Shown here: piece after piece, positions 43,090-57,725 of the stretch | How the letters are laid out: each line of letters starts with the position of its first letter | Position numbering within the stretch: position 1 is the first letter of the stretch | Assembly (NCBI RefSeq): GCF_001411555.2 | Contig: NC_049905.1 | Span: 6,291,053-6,355,052, forward strand | Origin: Juglans regia | Lineage: Eukaryota > Streptophyta > Magnoliopsida > Fagales > Juglandaceae | Reading direction: 5' to 3' | Length of the DNA stretch: 64,000 nt | Translations under genes and position numbers: made by a program | Notes under the pieces: generated by a model | Database searches by the model: none | What the model was told of the DNA's origin: nothing | What the model saw: only the letters and a program-made list of their open reading frames with translations

Positions 43090-46000
43090 TTATGTAAAAC
43101 TAAACAGACATAATAAAAAAGTTATTAGCGAGGTAGTCCACTGGGTAAAAAGGGTCACATGAAGTGATTCTGATTGCGACGTTAGAAGTTCAACTGAAAA
43201 TCTGCAAGTAGCCACTGATGGATCAACGGTTGTGATTAAACCCAAACCACCAAAGTCACAACTGTCTGCCCTTTGATCATGCTGCTGATAGTAGCTATTA
43301 AATGCATATGATATATTCCCAGGCCAGGTAATATTGAAACAAGACCCACCAGGAGAGAGTGCAGTGCAATCAGCAACAGAACATGCCTCTAAAGCACTTG
43401 CAGTTGCATTAAACATGTCTTTATTGTTGTTCACAACACACCACTTGGATGGAAGATACTCCACATTTTGTGCATTCACCAGGTTTTTTAAACCCTGGCC
43501 AAACTCAACACGATACTTGGCTTGGCCATCAAAAGTAAAAACACCCCAATGTCTCTCAAAATTTCCAGCGGTTATGCTTCTTTGATCCTCGTCTAAAAGA
43601 CTAAATATGTATGTTTGAATTGGTGGATTCCGAGGTCTAAGTGGGGTACCCGATTTGCCATGAAGATGGTTCATCAGGCCTTTCATGAAGGTCTCTGCAA
43701 TGGATGAGGTTGCATTAGTTCCTCCATCCGTAGGCCAACCAATCTGTGCCACAACAATATCTATTTTGGGAAATCCCGCTGTTGATAATGCATTAACCAG
43801 GGTATCATAGCTTAAGTCAAAGCTGTTTTTGTATGTCCTGTGGCTGTCATTATGAGGGCGTGCAGTTTCTTTGAAGAGAGTAAAGTCAAGAGAAATGTTC
43901 TTGTTTTGGTGGAGAGTTACGAATGGAGAGATGGTCACAAAGAATGGTGAGCCATGCTTGGTAAGGAATGCAAGGAGTTGGATCATGGTTTTGTTGAGAT
44001 CAGACCTGAAGTGTCCTTTTGATGGCAGGCTGGATTCTGACTGGAAGCTATCAAAACTGCAAGGGACCACAACGTTCACCTTACTTTCCAACTTTGCTCT
44101 TATCAAAGCTGCCTGGATGTTTGTGGCTGCTCCAATGACGAAGGGATGGAACTGTTCCCCATAACTTTGGAGAAATGGCTCATCTCCAACAGCAACATAC
44201 CTGAAGATAATCTGATTAGTTGTATGCATAGAATGAGCCCACCCCCTTATGGGGTATGCACAATCAATTTGACTTTTGACTAGCCTAATAAAACAAAATA
44301 ATTAGTTACTGAGGGCATATATATAATAGGCTCAAAATGGCCCAATTCAAGATAATGATTGTTCATTAGATTCCATACAGAACACAAACAGAACCATTCA
44401 AATTTCAGACAATCACACATGCCTTTAATGGTTTGCCTTTCACTTGCATTTCTGACAAAACATGCAATATGTGAGAGGTGCAACTTTCTACCTGCTCTTG
44501 AAGCTTACTACCCTAATAAACACCAACTCATTTAGAATTGTGCCTTCTCAGGAGCTGATAGCATCCGGTTCTGCCTAGGCAGTCTGCTAGGAGCTCGTTC
44601 TTATCTGTTAAGGGGCACACTTTCAGCTGGAAACAAGCTTTGTGAAATAATAGTCCACCAAGAAGATTGTGACAAAAAAGAGGAGAACCTATGCCATTTC
44701 ATGGTGGAATCTTAATTCAAAAGTAAGTCACAACATAATCAACTTAAAACCCATCAACAAAAAGAGTGAGGTGGGGAAATTAATGCAGTAGTTGTAAGTT
44801 GGTTTTCCAACCAATCAATCTTAAAGCCTCTTAAAAAGGAAAGCATACTTCTTAAAAAGATGATGGTACAACTGGATCAAACTAGCCCTGCAGAGTGCCA
44901 GAAACCAAGACCAGCAACATGGTAATCTGCCACTAGCACCAAGCATAAACTTTCATCGATTATTTCTAAATGCTTCGGCTACAGGAAATCGACAAAGCCC
45001 TACATTTTCATGCTCCTAGTACGTGAAGGGAAAACACTGTTTAATAAATTTCCTCTGAGCTTCTATGGATATATATTTTCTTCATGATCTCGGCATAGCT
45101 CCTTCTCCTATTATACTTTATTGCATATGCCCATGTATGTGGTTCTTGTGAAGAATCATGCGTGACCATATAAGTTAAAGCATCCATCGCAAACCTAATT
45201 ACGCAGATGAATGCAATTCTGCATTAACAAATTGGATTTCCTCTCCTCCTATTGTCCCTCACTCAATCAATATAAGCCCTAACACAATCTCTGCTTCATT
45301 CTAAACATATTACAGCTGCAAGAAGCAGATACTTTCTAATATGCCAGATTATCACCCTTACCAGAGATTGACGGAATGAATTATACTTTCACAGAGAAGG
45401 TTCCCCTAGAATAGTAAATGAGCTAGAAGATAGTAGCGACAGATTTTCATCCATGCACTAGATTTTCCAGTTGGATTCCCTACTTCCATATTGCACAATG
45501 TTTTGATCCATATAGTTTGCTTGCAATGTCTAAGATATGACCAGGATCAACTACCACATTAGTCTCTGTGAAAATTAGTCTATCACATAGACTACTCAGC
45601 ATATTCAATGGTGTGTTAGAAACTAGTATTGCTAACCATTCACTTCTTAAATGTACCAAAACGGTAGCATCTATTATTTGACCATTGCTTTTTCTTTTTG
45701 TATTACAGTGTATCACTCGACCTATCAGCTAGGGTAATGGCGTGATGAAGGGTGCTTTGAATTCGTCAACTATTTCGTTTGCAGAAACTACATTAATGTT
45801 AAATTTAACTTCCATAGCCTCTTCTTAATCGACCAAGTGAGAAAACCAAAAGATTATCTATCCAAGTTTTCCATTGACCGGAAACATATAGTCCAAGGAA
45901 CTAAACCCACAAGCAGCAACTAAGTATATTGATGCATTAACTCAAAAGATAACGAACCCAAGTCGCAAAAAGAAATGATGATCAAATAGATACGAAAGAA

Positions 46001-46547
46001 CATATGTAAGAAGAAAGAAAAGCAATGGAAATAAAAACAGAAGAAAGCTCGGATACCCTCCGCTCATATATAAAGCTGCATTTTCATATCCAAAAATAAT
46101 AGGAGAAACTAATCGTGACCCAGAAATCTCATTGAAATATCTAATTAAACCCATCACGCAAAAGCCAAAAAGAAAAAAAAATAAAAAACGCAGAACATAC
46201 TCAATCCGAGCACCACTGCCTCCAGTAGAGAGGTAGCGGGTGACATTATCGTGTACCCAACTCTCCGCAGCCTTCTTGGAAGAGTTCAGGCTTCTGAGCA
46301 TGCTATTCGGAATGCCCACAGTGACACCAATGTTTGAACCAGATAGCGCTTGGAGAACAAGTGGGTCAGCATTGAAGAGCTTCACCCTGGTGATGTTGTT
46401 GGACTTCAAGAGCTCCACCACCTTGGGCGGTGGAAGAGGGTGCGAGGCCGTGGTGCCCCAGTTCACTCCTATGGCTCCAGCCCCAGAGGCCAAGCTCAGA
46501 ATGGCGAAGAAAAAGAGGAGGATGCTTGGGCAAAGATTCGGAGGCAT
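43090..46547 (-). CDS. GH17 beta-1,3-glucanase family protein with X8 domain, predicted GPI-anchored
   Basis: Two exons, 46547-46201 and 44200-43090 (intron 2.0 kb; GA|gtatgt to cttcag|GT), 485 residues. A signal peptide (about 1-25) precedes IGVNWGT, the start of the GH17 barrel. The blocks RVKLFNADP, VGIPN, FERHWGVFTFDGQAKY and LPSKWCVVN follow in order. Residues about 369-452 form an X8/CBM43 beta-1,3-glucan-binding domain with its Cys pattern (WC..., CSVADCTALSPGGSC, SYAFNSYYQ, CDFGG). A hydrophobic C-terminus suggests GPI anchoring at the cell surface or plasmodesmata. Closest in memory to Arabidopsis glucan endo-1,3-beta-glucosidases 8/9. Oddity: the usual VGNE reads VGDE (D122-E123), and the nucleophile Glu of the usual 'GE-x-GWP' is Gln268 (VVAQIGWPTDGG). 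Hydrolase activity is therefore doubtful. The frame is otherwise intact. Confidence 0.9.
44201..46200 (-). other. 2.0-kb intron of the GH17 gene
   Basis: No MITE of the common families and no other gene. Composition is less AT-biased than the intergenic DNA, and several short open frames are chance. Confidence 0.5.
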
Positions 46548-47877
46548 TTGCGCGAGTTTGGTCTGGACTCTGGACTCTGGACTGGTAGGAGCGAGTGCGT
46601 CGAGGGTTTTGGACTAAAAACAGCAAAAAGGTAGACCTTTTGCAGTTACTGTTTGTTTATGTTCAAAATTATTTGGAGCTATAGATTCCAACGTATGCAT
46701 ATTGCTGATTCTATCCAATTTTTTAACAGATGTATTATAAATGAGCAGCCCTACGTATAATTTTTATTTTGAAAATTATAATATAAGTTTAGATAATTTT
46801 ATCTTTAAAATTTTTTAAAATTATAAAAATATATTTCTTAAAATAATTTTTTTTCCATTTAATAAAATATCTGTACATATAATCTCCACTTGAAAACTAC
46901 AAATAAAATTTCTCATTATAAATTAAATCAAAATTCATATAATTGGTAACTGTTTAGGTTTGAGCTTGAAATTTTAACCACTCTTTTAAAGAAAAAATTA
47001 TATGCATGTTAAATTTGTAAAAAGTGTTTTAATCACTTAAAAAAACTGAAAGTTTAATTTTTTAAAAATTACTAAATTGAAACTTTTAAACACTTATATA
47101 AGAGCTATTATAAGGGCCAATTTAGAATAACTCACAGATAATTCTACATTTTAAAATACTACTATAATTAATTTTAAAAGTATTTTAGATACAAGTTAAC
47201 CATACATTAAACAATATTTTAATAATAGAAATTTTAAATATAAAAAATTTATATGCATTTACTTTTATGTATTTTTTATATATTTTACTAATGTGATCTG
47301 CTGTGTCGTTTTTTTTAATATAAAATAATTGTTTTGACCAATCACAACTGTAGAGTGTATAAAAAATACATAAAAATAACTGTATGTAGCAGAACTATTT
47401 TAAATAAAACTTTATAGTTAAAAATACTATCCAAAAAATTATATTTCTTGCAATTTTAAACAAGCGCATCTTAAAATAAAAGTGCTATAGATATAAAAAT
47501 AAATTTATAAACTGAAGTAAATTTATATAATTTATTAATTCTATTTTACTATCAAAATAATTTTATAATTTACGTACAACTTCAAACTATATAAAATTTA
47601 TTTTATATAATTTCACTATTTCTCGTCACAAAAATACACCGCACACCTAATGCTTATAAATATCATTACTCTGAGTAAATTATTTTCACGGGGACCATGA
47701 GCATTCCACGCGCTCCTCGCCCTTAAATCAATCCCGGCCATCTATGCCTTGCATCATCAACGGCTACATATGCCTCTATTCTCTAACCCCGCACAGGCAT
47801 TCCTCCCTACACATCCATTGTGTCCGTCTTCCAGATCCGTTGTATCTCTCCCTCTGTCTCTGACTCTCTCTTTCAAA
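46548..47877. other. Divergent intergenic region between GH17 and ferritin genes
   Basis: 1.33 kb, very AT-rich from 46730 to 47650, with foldback-like 'taaaa..tttta' stretches but no defined element. The ferritin leader is the pyrimidine-rich 47815-47877 (tctctccctctgtctctgac). I looked for the Arabidopsis-type iron-dependent regulatory sequence (CACGAG-N-CC) and found only a partial resemblance, 'cacgcgctcctcgcc' at 47708-47722. Confidence 0.35.
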
Positions 47878-50496
47878 ATGCTCGTAAGCCTTTCTTCTTC
47901 TGCTTCTGCAATCTCACAGAAAGCGAGCGGCCATGGCTTCTCGCTCTCTTCCTCTACCTCCATGTTCAATGCTTCGTTGAACAGCAAGAAGTGGAGGAGG
48001 ACTTCGTCCTTTGTCCGAGGGCTATATCCAAAGAGAAGCGTGGGTAATGGGGCTCTGGTTTCTGCTTCAAACGAGGATAACCACTCTCTCACATTGGACA
48101 TGGTCTTTGAACCTTTTGAAGAGGTGAAGAAGGAGCTCCTCTTGGTCCCGGATAATCCTCAGGCATCTCTCGCTCGCCAAAAGTACACCGACCAGTGTGA
48201 AGCAATCGTCAATGAGCAGATCAAGTTGGCTTTACATTATCTATTTGTACATACATAAATGCACACACATATATGTTTATACGTGTTTCATACATACTTC
48301 GTTGATTTTGTTTTCGGTTAGCGCTTTAATTGTCGTGGATTGTTCTTCTGGTCTTCCATATCCTTTCAACAGACATTTATATTTGAGCTTCTCAATATAT
48401 ATACTTAATTTCATTTCTATTTTCCTTTGGTTTTGATAATTGGAAAATACTATTACGTCGTTTGAGTTTGCCTCTTATTTTGACAGTTTATGTATTTTTA
48501 TTTTATTTTATTTTATTTTTATTTGATGATTAAGGAAATGACTTTTGACATATTGATGTATTTTTTAACTTTTTAAAAATATTAAATATGTTAAAAAAAA
48601 AAAAAAATACAAATACAAATTTGTGCGCACGCAAGCGGTTATTGCTAGCCGGCATTCTAGCACGACTCTATGATAATTATAGGAAGAATTGTGTTATACA
48701 AAAATCTCATATTTTGTACGCCACTTAAAAAATATGTGATTTTATTTTTTTATCCTCGTATTTCAAAACATGAAATACGAAAATAAAAGAATAAATTCAC
48801 ATATTTTTAAGTATTGTATAAAAGTGTGAAGCTTATGTATAGAATTTTTCTTACAGGAAAGGGTTACTTTAGCATGAGTATATATATTTGCACTTCAACC
48901 ATACGTAGGGTCTTCTCTCTTTTTCATTATCAACTTTGTACTTTTTTTCAGTGTGGAATACAACGTTTCCTATGTGTATCATGCCATATATACGTACTTT
49001 GACAGAGACAATGTGGCTCTCAAGGGCTTCGCCAAGTAATCCCTCGTAAATCCAAAATCTTCCTAATCCTGTTGAATTGTTAGCGTGCTCAGTTTGATCA
49101 TTGATTAAGTACGTGTAGATTTTTCAAGGATTCAAGTAAAGAAGAAAGGCAGCATGCTGAGAAACTGATGGAATATCAGGTGTTTGTTGGGTCATTTTCG
49201 TTTTTGATACTTGATATTCAATTGTGTTTCATTGCTATTTATCTTCTCGTGCTTTAGACTTGTTACTTTATACCTCACGAACCCTATTATGTTTTTGTCA
49301 TTATCAGAATAAGCGAGGAGGAAAGGTTAGGCTACAATCAATGACGATGCCTTCGTCAGAATTTGATCATGCGGAAAAAGGCGATGCATTGCATTGTAAG
49401 TTTGCTTTGGTTACTTATTTGGGTGTTAATAGAGATAATAGCAACTCATTGATCAATTTTATATGGAATTTTACCCTCTATAGCATTTCTAGATCAGTTT
49501 GTTTGGTCATTTAACTGTTTGTTGCATGAACCAGTATAATTTCAAAGGGGATGGTTTGTGCGGATGTTATTATCTTAATTCCCGATGTCAACATCTGAAC
49601 TGCAGGGGAGTAGTAATGAAAGCCATTTCATCTTCTGGCCTTTCAATTCCATCAAGTTTTTCTCATATATCATCATTTTAAGGAAATTCTCTGCAATGTT
49701 GTGGAACTGGAACTTAAAACTTCATTTACCAGGGGCTAGCAAAGTTTGGCTTGATTTGTTTTTATCAGTTGTGATGACTCCATTATTTTAGTTCCGTTCT
49801 ACCCTTGCTAAGTCACACATTTAATAGATATGTTATCTTTTCCTTGTCGTTGATGACTTGTATTTTTTGTTCAGCAATGGAGCTAGCATTGTCTCTGGAA
49901 AAGCTGAACAACGAGAAACTTCTAAATTTACACAGGGTAAGTAGCTCAACCATTCTCCTTCTATCTTCCCCCTTTGTCCTATTCTGTTTGATCTTTTGGT
50001 GGAGTAACATTATATCAACTACATTAAACTAGCATCTTTTGATGGGATTTTTAATGTTTGAGTGCTTTACTCATCTTGTACAGATAGCTAATGAAAACAA
50101 TGATGTGAATCTGGTGGATTTTGTTGAAAGCGAGTTCCTGACTGAACAGGTGAAGCCTCAGTTCATGTTCTGTTTCTGCTACTGTTGTTGTTGATTAGTG
50201 TTAATTCACACATCAATAATATACATAGCCTTAGTGTCTGATTAATGTCATTTGTTTCTTATTTAGGCAGAAGCTATTAAGAAAATCTCAGAATATGTAG
50301 CTCAGCTAAGAAGGGTGGGCAAAGGAGTTGGTAATTTTATAGACTAGTTCATACTACCTTAAACCTCAGAATATATTATTTCTGTTGATGTGTCAAATAT
50401 TCAATACTTGTTTGACAGAGAAATGGGTTTCTTGGTGGATTTGCAGGTGTTTGGCACTTCGATCAAATGCTTCTCCATGATGTGGTCACAGCATGA
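47878..50496 (+). CDS. FER: Plastid ferritin
   Basis: Eight exons: 47878-48224, 48952-49035, 49119-49179, 49308-49395, 49875-49936, 50084-50149, 50267-50330, 50447-50496; 273 residues; all GT-AG with consistent phase. A Ser-rich transit peptide (about 1-55) is followed by the plant extension peptide ([16 protein letters not shown]) and the four-helix ferritin fold ([103 protein letters not shown]). Twenty-four subunits form the plastid iron-storage shell. The ferroxidase ligand equivalents E152, E153 and H156 are kept in KEERQHAE; Q155 replaces the Glu that is usual there but is not a main ferroxidase ligand. The start at 47878 is chosen because the transit peptide begins [10 protein letters not shown]; an in-frame ATG at 47749 would add 43 residues unlike other ferritins. 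The eight-exon layout is typical. Confidence 0.95.
48690..48862. repeat. Foldback element in ferritin intron 1
   Basis: The left arm 'tgttatacaaaaatctcata' and the right arm 'gtattgtataaaagtgtgaa' are opposed, with complementary 'cgtatttc' and 'gaaatacg' in the centre. It is a relative of 18360-18545. Confidence 0.5.
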
Positions 50497-50654
50497 TGAA
50501 ACTATACACGCCATTCTTTCTGGGTACCAGTGCTGAATGTGTGACCTTTTAGTTTTCTTTAGTTTTCAGTTTTCTGATTACGAGTACTTGACAGTGGCCA
50601 TGGCTAGAATGTTGAGCAAGAAAAACATTAAGGTTTTCTGATTATATGAGTACT

Positions 50655-51153
50655 TAAGAGCATCTAATTGGTTTGGCCAAATGCATATTTAAAATTTAGC
50701 CAATATCACATTTTTTTACCTTTACCTATTCTATTTAAATTCAATCTCTACATTAGATTAGTCATTCACTCTCTATATAATAATAAAATATTATCAAATT
50801 AATAATTTTTTATTTAATTTATTTGTATCACATTTTATAATTCTACCAATAAAATATTAATAATAATTATATTCTAATTAAATTAATATTAAAAAAATCA
50901 TATTTTCAAAAGTCATTTAATGCTAATAACAAAAAATATTTGATTTAATTCATATAAAATTCTATCTAAATTTCTTAATTACAAACCAAATAGTATTTTT
51001 ACTTGGAGTGAGAAACTAATATTTTAATGTTTGTTTGGAGTGAGAAATTAATATTTTAATGTTTGGTGAATCAATTGTGGTTCTCCATCTTTAGCCAACT
51101 GCTATAGTAGAAGTCTATCTTATTTTATATTTGGTCAATCTAATATAGAGTGT
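50655..51153. mobile_element. MITE with PIF/Harbinger-like ends 3' of ferritin
   Basis: The left end 'gagcatctaattggtttggc' and the right end, read on the other strand as 'cactctatattagattgacc', are imperfect inverted repeats, followed by 'caaat' on both sides. The AT-rich interior has no ORF. Same class as 15212-15780. Confidence 0.55.
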
Positions 51154-51164
51154 TTTTTACATGA

Positions 51165-51400
51165 GTACTACAATGGGTCCCGAATTCGGAACCCAAAAAA
51201 TGTCCTGAATAGTATAATTTTTTTTTCTTCTTTTTTTTCTTTTTTTTTCATGTATTTTTTTAATCATCATAAACATTTTAAAAAAAATAAAAAAATTAAC
51301 AACATCATTAAAAAAATATTTTCTTAATAATTTGGCAAAAAAAAAAACCTCATTCGGGATATTTTTTGAGTCCCCAATTTGGGATCTAAAGTATTTTTTT
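51165..51400. mobile_element. Foldback element with GGTCCCGAATTCGG-like ends
   Basis: The left end 'gggtcccgaattcggaaccc' and the right end, read on the other strand as 'gatcccaaattggggactc', are inverted. Inner copies 'atgtcctgaatag' and 'attcgggatattttt' also pair. Interior A/T runs only. Confidence 0.55.
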
Positions 51401-52903
51401 TTTTACATTAATTATGTAAATTTTAGCTAATTTTCTCATTTGGTCAAGTCAATGTAGATGTTAATAAGGATGTGGAAACATCAAAATTAGATCTTCACTC
51501 AAACTTGCTAGCCTATTAAGGTTTCAAAACCCTTCCATATATTAATAATGGCGAAAATCTAGTTACAATGGTTTCGAATGTTGGTAGTTACTGATTTGAC
51601 CACGACCGGAGAAGATGCGCTTTTGAGGGATGTTTTGGAGAATTTATCGAGGAGCTCCACCTTTAGCCGTTTGTAGAGGATGTTTTCAAGAAAGGCGCCA
51701 GGGCCCAGGACGCCACTCTCTATCTCAAATTTTTTATCAAAATAATTAAGAAATGTCATTTTTTGAAAAAGTCAACGAACTATTAGGAGAAAATAAAAAT
51801 AAAAATGATTTTACAAAAAACAATTGAGTTGAAGTGAATATAATTATTAAAAAAATATTATGTTTTGTAGTAAACTAAAATAATTGTTGAAGAAATATAA
51901 TCGCTTAAAAAATATATCCATAAGAATAATATAACCGTTAGAATAATATTTGTTTGAATAATATGAATATTAAAAAATTAATATGCACTTTTTTAATAAA
52001 AAATAAATATTTGAATTATCATTATAATTAAAATGTATAAATGAAAATTATAAATAGATATTTAAATAAAACAATGTTAGATCTAAGCCTTACTTGATTG
52101 TGCAAATCTTTCAAATAATTTCAACATTCAAACACCATTTAAACATAAATATTTTTTAATTACAAATTTTTAACTTTTTCATCAAATTCATTATAATTTT
52201 TCTAAACTTCTAAACAAAACACAAAAAACAATTAAAATTCTAATAATATATTAACTTTATAATTATTTTTATTCAATTTTTTTCTCATTTTTCAAAACTC
52301 CCGTAAAATATTTTAACTTAAATCATTTAACTACTATTCATAAACTATTTTATCACCATTCACGTATTACCCATCTATTCTAACCTCTAAAACCTTAGAA
52401 TTTAGCCGAAGGTTATGACACGCAATATTCTGTACCAGCTCGTGCAGCTCGCGTTGCACGAGTAACAAGATAGTTCATGAAAGTCCAATCAGTAGTATAA
52501 AGTGCGTGGACGGATGACCTAGTAATTCAATAGGGGCGGCCTGTGTCGTTCTCAAGCCTGACAGTGTCCACTGTCCAGATGGAATGTGAAATATGGGACT
52601 GCAAAATATCTTGTAATTGAGATCAATAACTGCCTCAAATTGCAAGTAGAATTGCATGGTACCTTTAAGAAGATATGCCAAAACAGAAATCTCAAATTCC
52701 CATAAACATGTCCGATATCCCTCGTTCTAGTCAGAACAGAAAATCAAGGGGTATTGCAACTCAAAATTGTCTAAAACCCGGTACTGCAAAATTAAAGCAA
52801 AAACATGAATCCCAGGCATGACCTCATGAAAGGGTGATCAAATAGCAAAAGTGAAACTCCAGCTAAGTAATGCTCTAAAACTATAATTGATAAACAATAA
52901 TGT
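51401..52903. other. Intergenic, one MITE (about 52086-52400), RPS4 3' side
   Basis: 52086-52400 begins 'aagccttacttgattgtg' and ends near 'aacctctaaaaccttag', AT-rich with 'ttcaaacaccatttaaac'-type subterminal motifs. An open frame at 51559-51759 (minus) matches no family. The last few hundred bases before 52904 are probably RPS4 3' UTR. Confidence 0.4.
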
Positions 52904-55161
<2,258 letters not shown>

Positions 55162-55247
55162 CTTGGAGTCGTCGGAACGTAGATATCTGGGCTGACGGCG
55201 AAGCTAGTCCTTGCTCGGCTAAACCTGCAGAGTGCAGAGTACAAATG

Positions 55248-55285
55248 CTAGGGTTATTCGTAAACCCTAGCTGAGATTATATATA
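55248..55285 (-). promoter_or_regulatory. RPS4 core promoter: telobox pair and TATA box
   Basis: AAACCCTAG at 55262-55270 and a second CTAGGGTT at 55248-55255 form a telobox-type pair, a motif that coordinates plant ribosomal protein genes in dividing cells. TATATATA lies at 55278-55285, about 117 bases before the ATG on the gene strand. The function follows from known RP-gene promoters; the motifs are seen directly. Confidence 0.7.
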
Positions 55286-56411
55286 CGGCTCGAAGCTGGT
55301 GTAGTCTGTGATACAATTACGGGAGTGCCATTATGAGGAACTGGCCACACTACGACATCGTTTCGGATCACTCGTAATGTAAACAGGAACAGCTGGTTTG
55401 CCGCTAAATCACAGAAGTGCTCACGGTCTGCGAATTTGTTCACGGATTCAAAAATTATTTCAATCTCATTTTATATAATTATCATAATTTTTAAAAAAAA
55501 ATTAAATAAAATATAATAAATAATTTAATTTTTTTAATCTTAAAATAAAAATTATATTCTAATCATATTTTATTTAACTTTTATTTCATCTAAACTCAAC
55601 TCACTATTCAAATCTTCTTTAAAATTATTATTTTAAATTCAAAGAAAGACATGAATACCCAATTACAAATAGTATATAGTTTACACAACACACTATTCAC
55701 ATAAGATAATTTGATTTGTAAGATTTAAATTTTAAAATTTTTCTTCCAAACTAAGTTATGTTTTGTGGATACGACTGAGTAAATATCTAAAAATTTGATT
55801 CCACACTCACTCAACAAAATGGAGTTGGAATTGGTTTTTTTTTATTTTTTTACTTTTTCAGTCAAAGTTAGAGTCGGAGTTGGAGGTGTTGCCAGATCGA
55901 CTCCGATACATATGTTATAAAAATATGTATTTATATATATATATTGATCATACATACTTGTATAGCTATATAGTTAAACTCAATAATATATTAGTGTGAG
56001 CTAATTGCTATAAAATAATATATTTATATTATAATATAAATAAACTAATAATAGTTTAGTATATGTAAATATTATAATATTATTATCATACATGATCAAG
56101 TATAGAAATAAGTTAGACACTAGTATTGAAATAAGTCTAGTATAATAAGTTAATAGCACATAATATTAATTTACTAAAATATAATAACATGTAATTAAAC
56201 ATTATAAATATATCTAGCATAAAATAAGTTAGACACTAATATAATATAATAACATGTAATACTATAATATAATAACATATAATACTTTATTGTTGGGCTC
56301 CTATTAGATTTACTATTAATAATTTTTTATAATTAAATATTTACTGTAAACACTAACGTGGAATGACCATTAACAATGGCATCTTGTTCAATAAGTTTTA
56401 GTTATAGGGTA
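55286..56411. repeat. Intergenic with TGAGATGA-family MITE and AT-rich repeat
   Basis: 55443-55625 is a MITE of the main family in reverse ('caatctcattttatataatt' to 'ctcaactcactattcaaatc'). 55690-55790 matches the small family at 18598. 55910-56340 repeats 'taatataataacatgtaat' several times. No gene. Confidence 0.5.
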
Positions 56412-56852
56412 GTGCTACAGCTTCCGCTGGGAGCTCCCGCTTGGGCTGTAGTATTATTTAATATATATTTTATTTAAATAATTTTTATATAGATTTTTTA
56501 ATATTTTAAAAAAATAAAATAAAATAAAAATATTATTAAGAAAATATTTTTTTAATCCAAAAGTAAAAAATATATATTAAAAAATATTTTCTTAATCACG
56601 AAGTAAAATAAAAAATTATAAAAAAATATTTTTTTATAATTTTTTATTTTACTTCATGATTAAGAAAATATTTTTTAATAATATTATGATTTTTTTAAAA
56701 AAAATTAAAATAGTCATATTACAACCCCCGTTGGGGGCTCCCGTTGAGCTTAACATGTACTTTTTTTTGTGTAATTTTTTAATTTATTTTTTATATAGAT
56801 TTTTTTTACACTTATAAATATTTTTAAAAAATAAAATAAATTTAAAATATCA

Positions 56853-57725
56853 TTAAAAAATACTTCCTTAATCAGAAAGTAAAAAAAAAATCATTAAAAA
56901 ACACTTCCTTAATCAGAAAGTAAAAAACAAATCATTAAAAAGCACTTCCTTAATCAGAAAGTAAAAAACAAATCATTAAAAAACACTTCCTTATAGGGCC
57001 GGTCCGGTCCGGTCCGGTCCGGTCCAGTCCGGCGATGGACCGAAAATTTTCGATCCATCATTTTTCCGGTCCAGTCGGTCCGCCCTCTTTTTTTTTTTTT
57101 AAATAATTAATAAAAAAATTTATTTAAAATACTAAATTAAATTAAGTGACTTATTAATGTGGATTATGTAACAAACTCAATAAAAAAATATTTTATATGG
57201 TCAATGATAATAAATTAGATGAAAATTATATTATTAATTTATATAATTACTATATAATTAACTAATTGATATTATATATTTATTAATTCATAAAATATTA
57301 ACAAGTGTTAATAGTATATTTAAAATTTTATATTGTTAATAGTGATAGGTTAAATGAAGATATATATAAAATATTGTTAATTTATAGAATATTAACAAGT
57401 ATTAATAATATATTTAAAAATTTATATTGTTAATTGTACAATTATTATATATAAAATATATATAAAATTTTTTTTTTTTTTTAATTTTTCATTCGGTCCG
57501 GTCCGGTCCGGTCCAGTCCGAAAAAACTGTGGACCGTGGACCGGACCGAATGATTTCGATCCTCTAAAATATGGACCGGACCGGACCGGTCTAAGTCTCG
57601 GTCCGGTCCGGTCCGGACCGAAACGGTCGGTCCTGTCGGTCCGACCGGACCGTTAATCACCCCTACTTCCTTAATCAGAAAGTAAAAAAAAAAAACTTCC
57701 TTAATCAAAAAGTAAAATACAAATC
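56853..57725. repeat. ~42-bp tandem repeats interrupted by the hAT-like insertion
   Basis: Units containing 'cacttccttaatcagaaagt' plus 'aaaaaacaaatcattaaaa' occur about four times at 56853-56993 and resume at 57666-57725. The hAT-like element inserted in the CTTCCTTA part of a unit. Confidence 0.8.
56986..57673. mobile_element. hAT-like non-autonomous element with GGTCC arms, copy 2
   Basis: The element proper is 56994-57665 (672 bp). It starts TAGGGCCGGTCC and ends ATCACCCCTA. A perfect 8-bp target duplication CTTCCTTA lies at 56986-56993 and 57666-57673. The AT-rich core matches copy 1 (28113-28814) with only scattered substitutions; the arms differ in the number of GGTCC units. There is no ORF of its own beyond repeat-encoded frames. 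Confidence 0.87.

Noticed and set aside
46240..46634. Plus-strand ORFs opposite GH17 exon 1
   Set aside because: Antisense shadows; GH17 signal peptide and barrel motifs fix the minus frame.
47749..47877. Upstream in-frame ATG extending ferritin by 43 residues
   Set aside because: The extra peptide is unlike ferritin transit peptides, and the stretch is pyrimidine-rich leader sequence.
56853..56993. CRISPR-like array of ~42-bp repeats
   Set aside because: The repeats are head-to-tail without unique spacers and lie in plant repeat DNA, so they are an ordinary tandem repeat.
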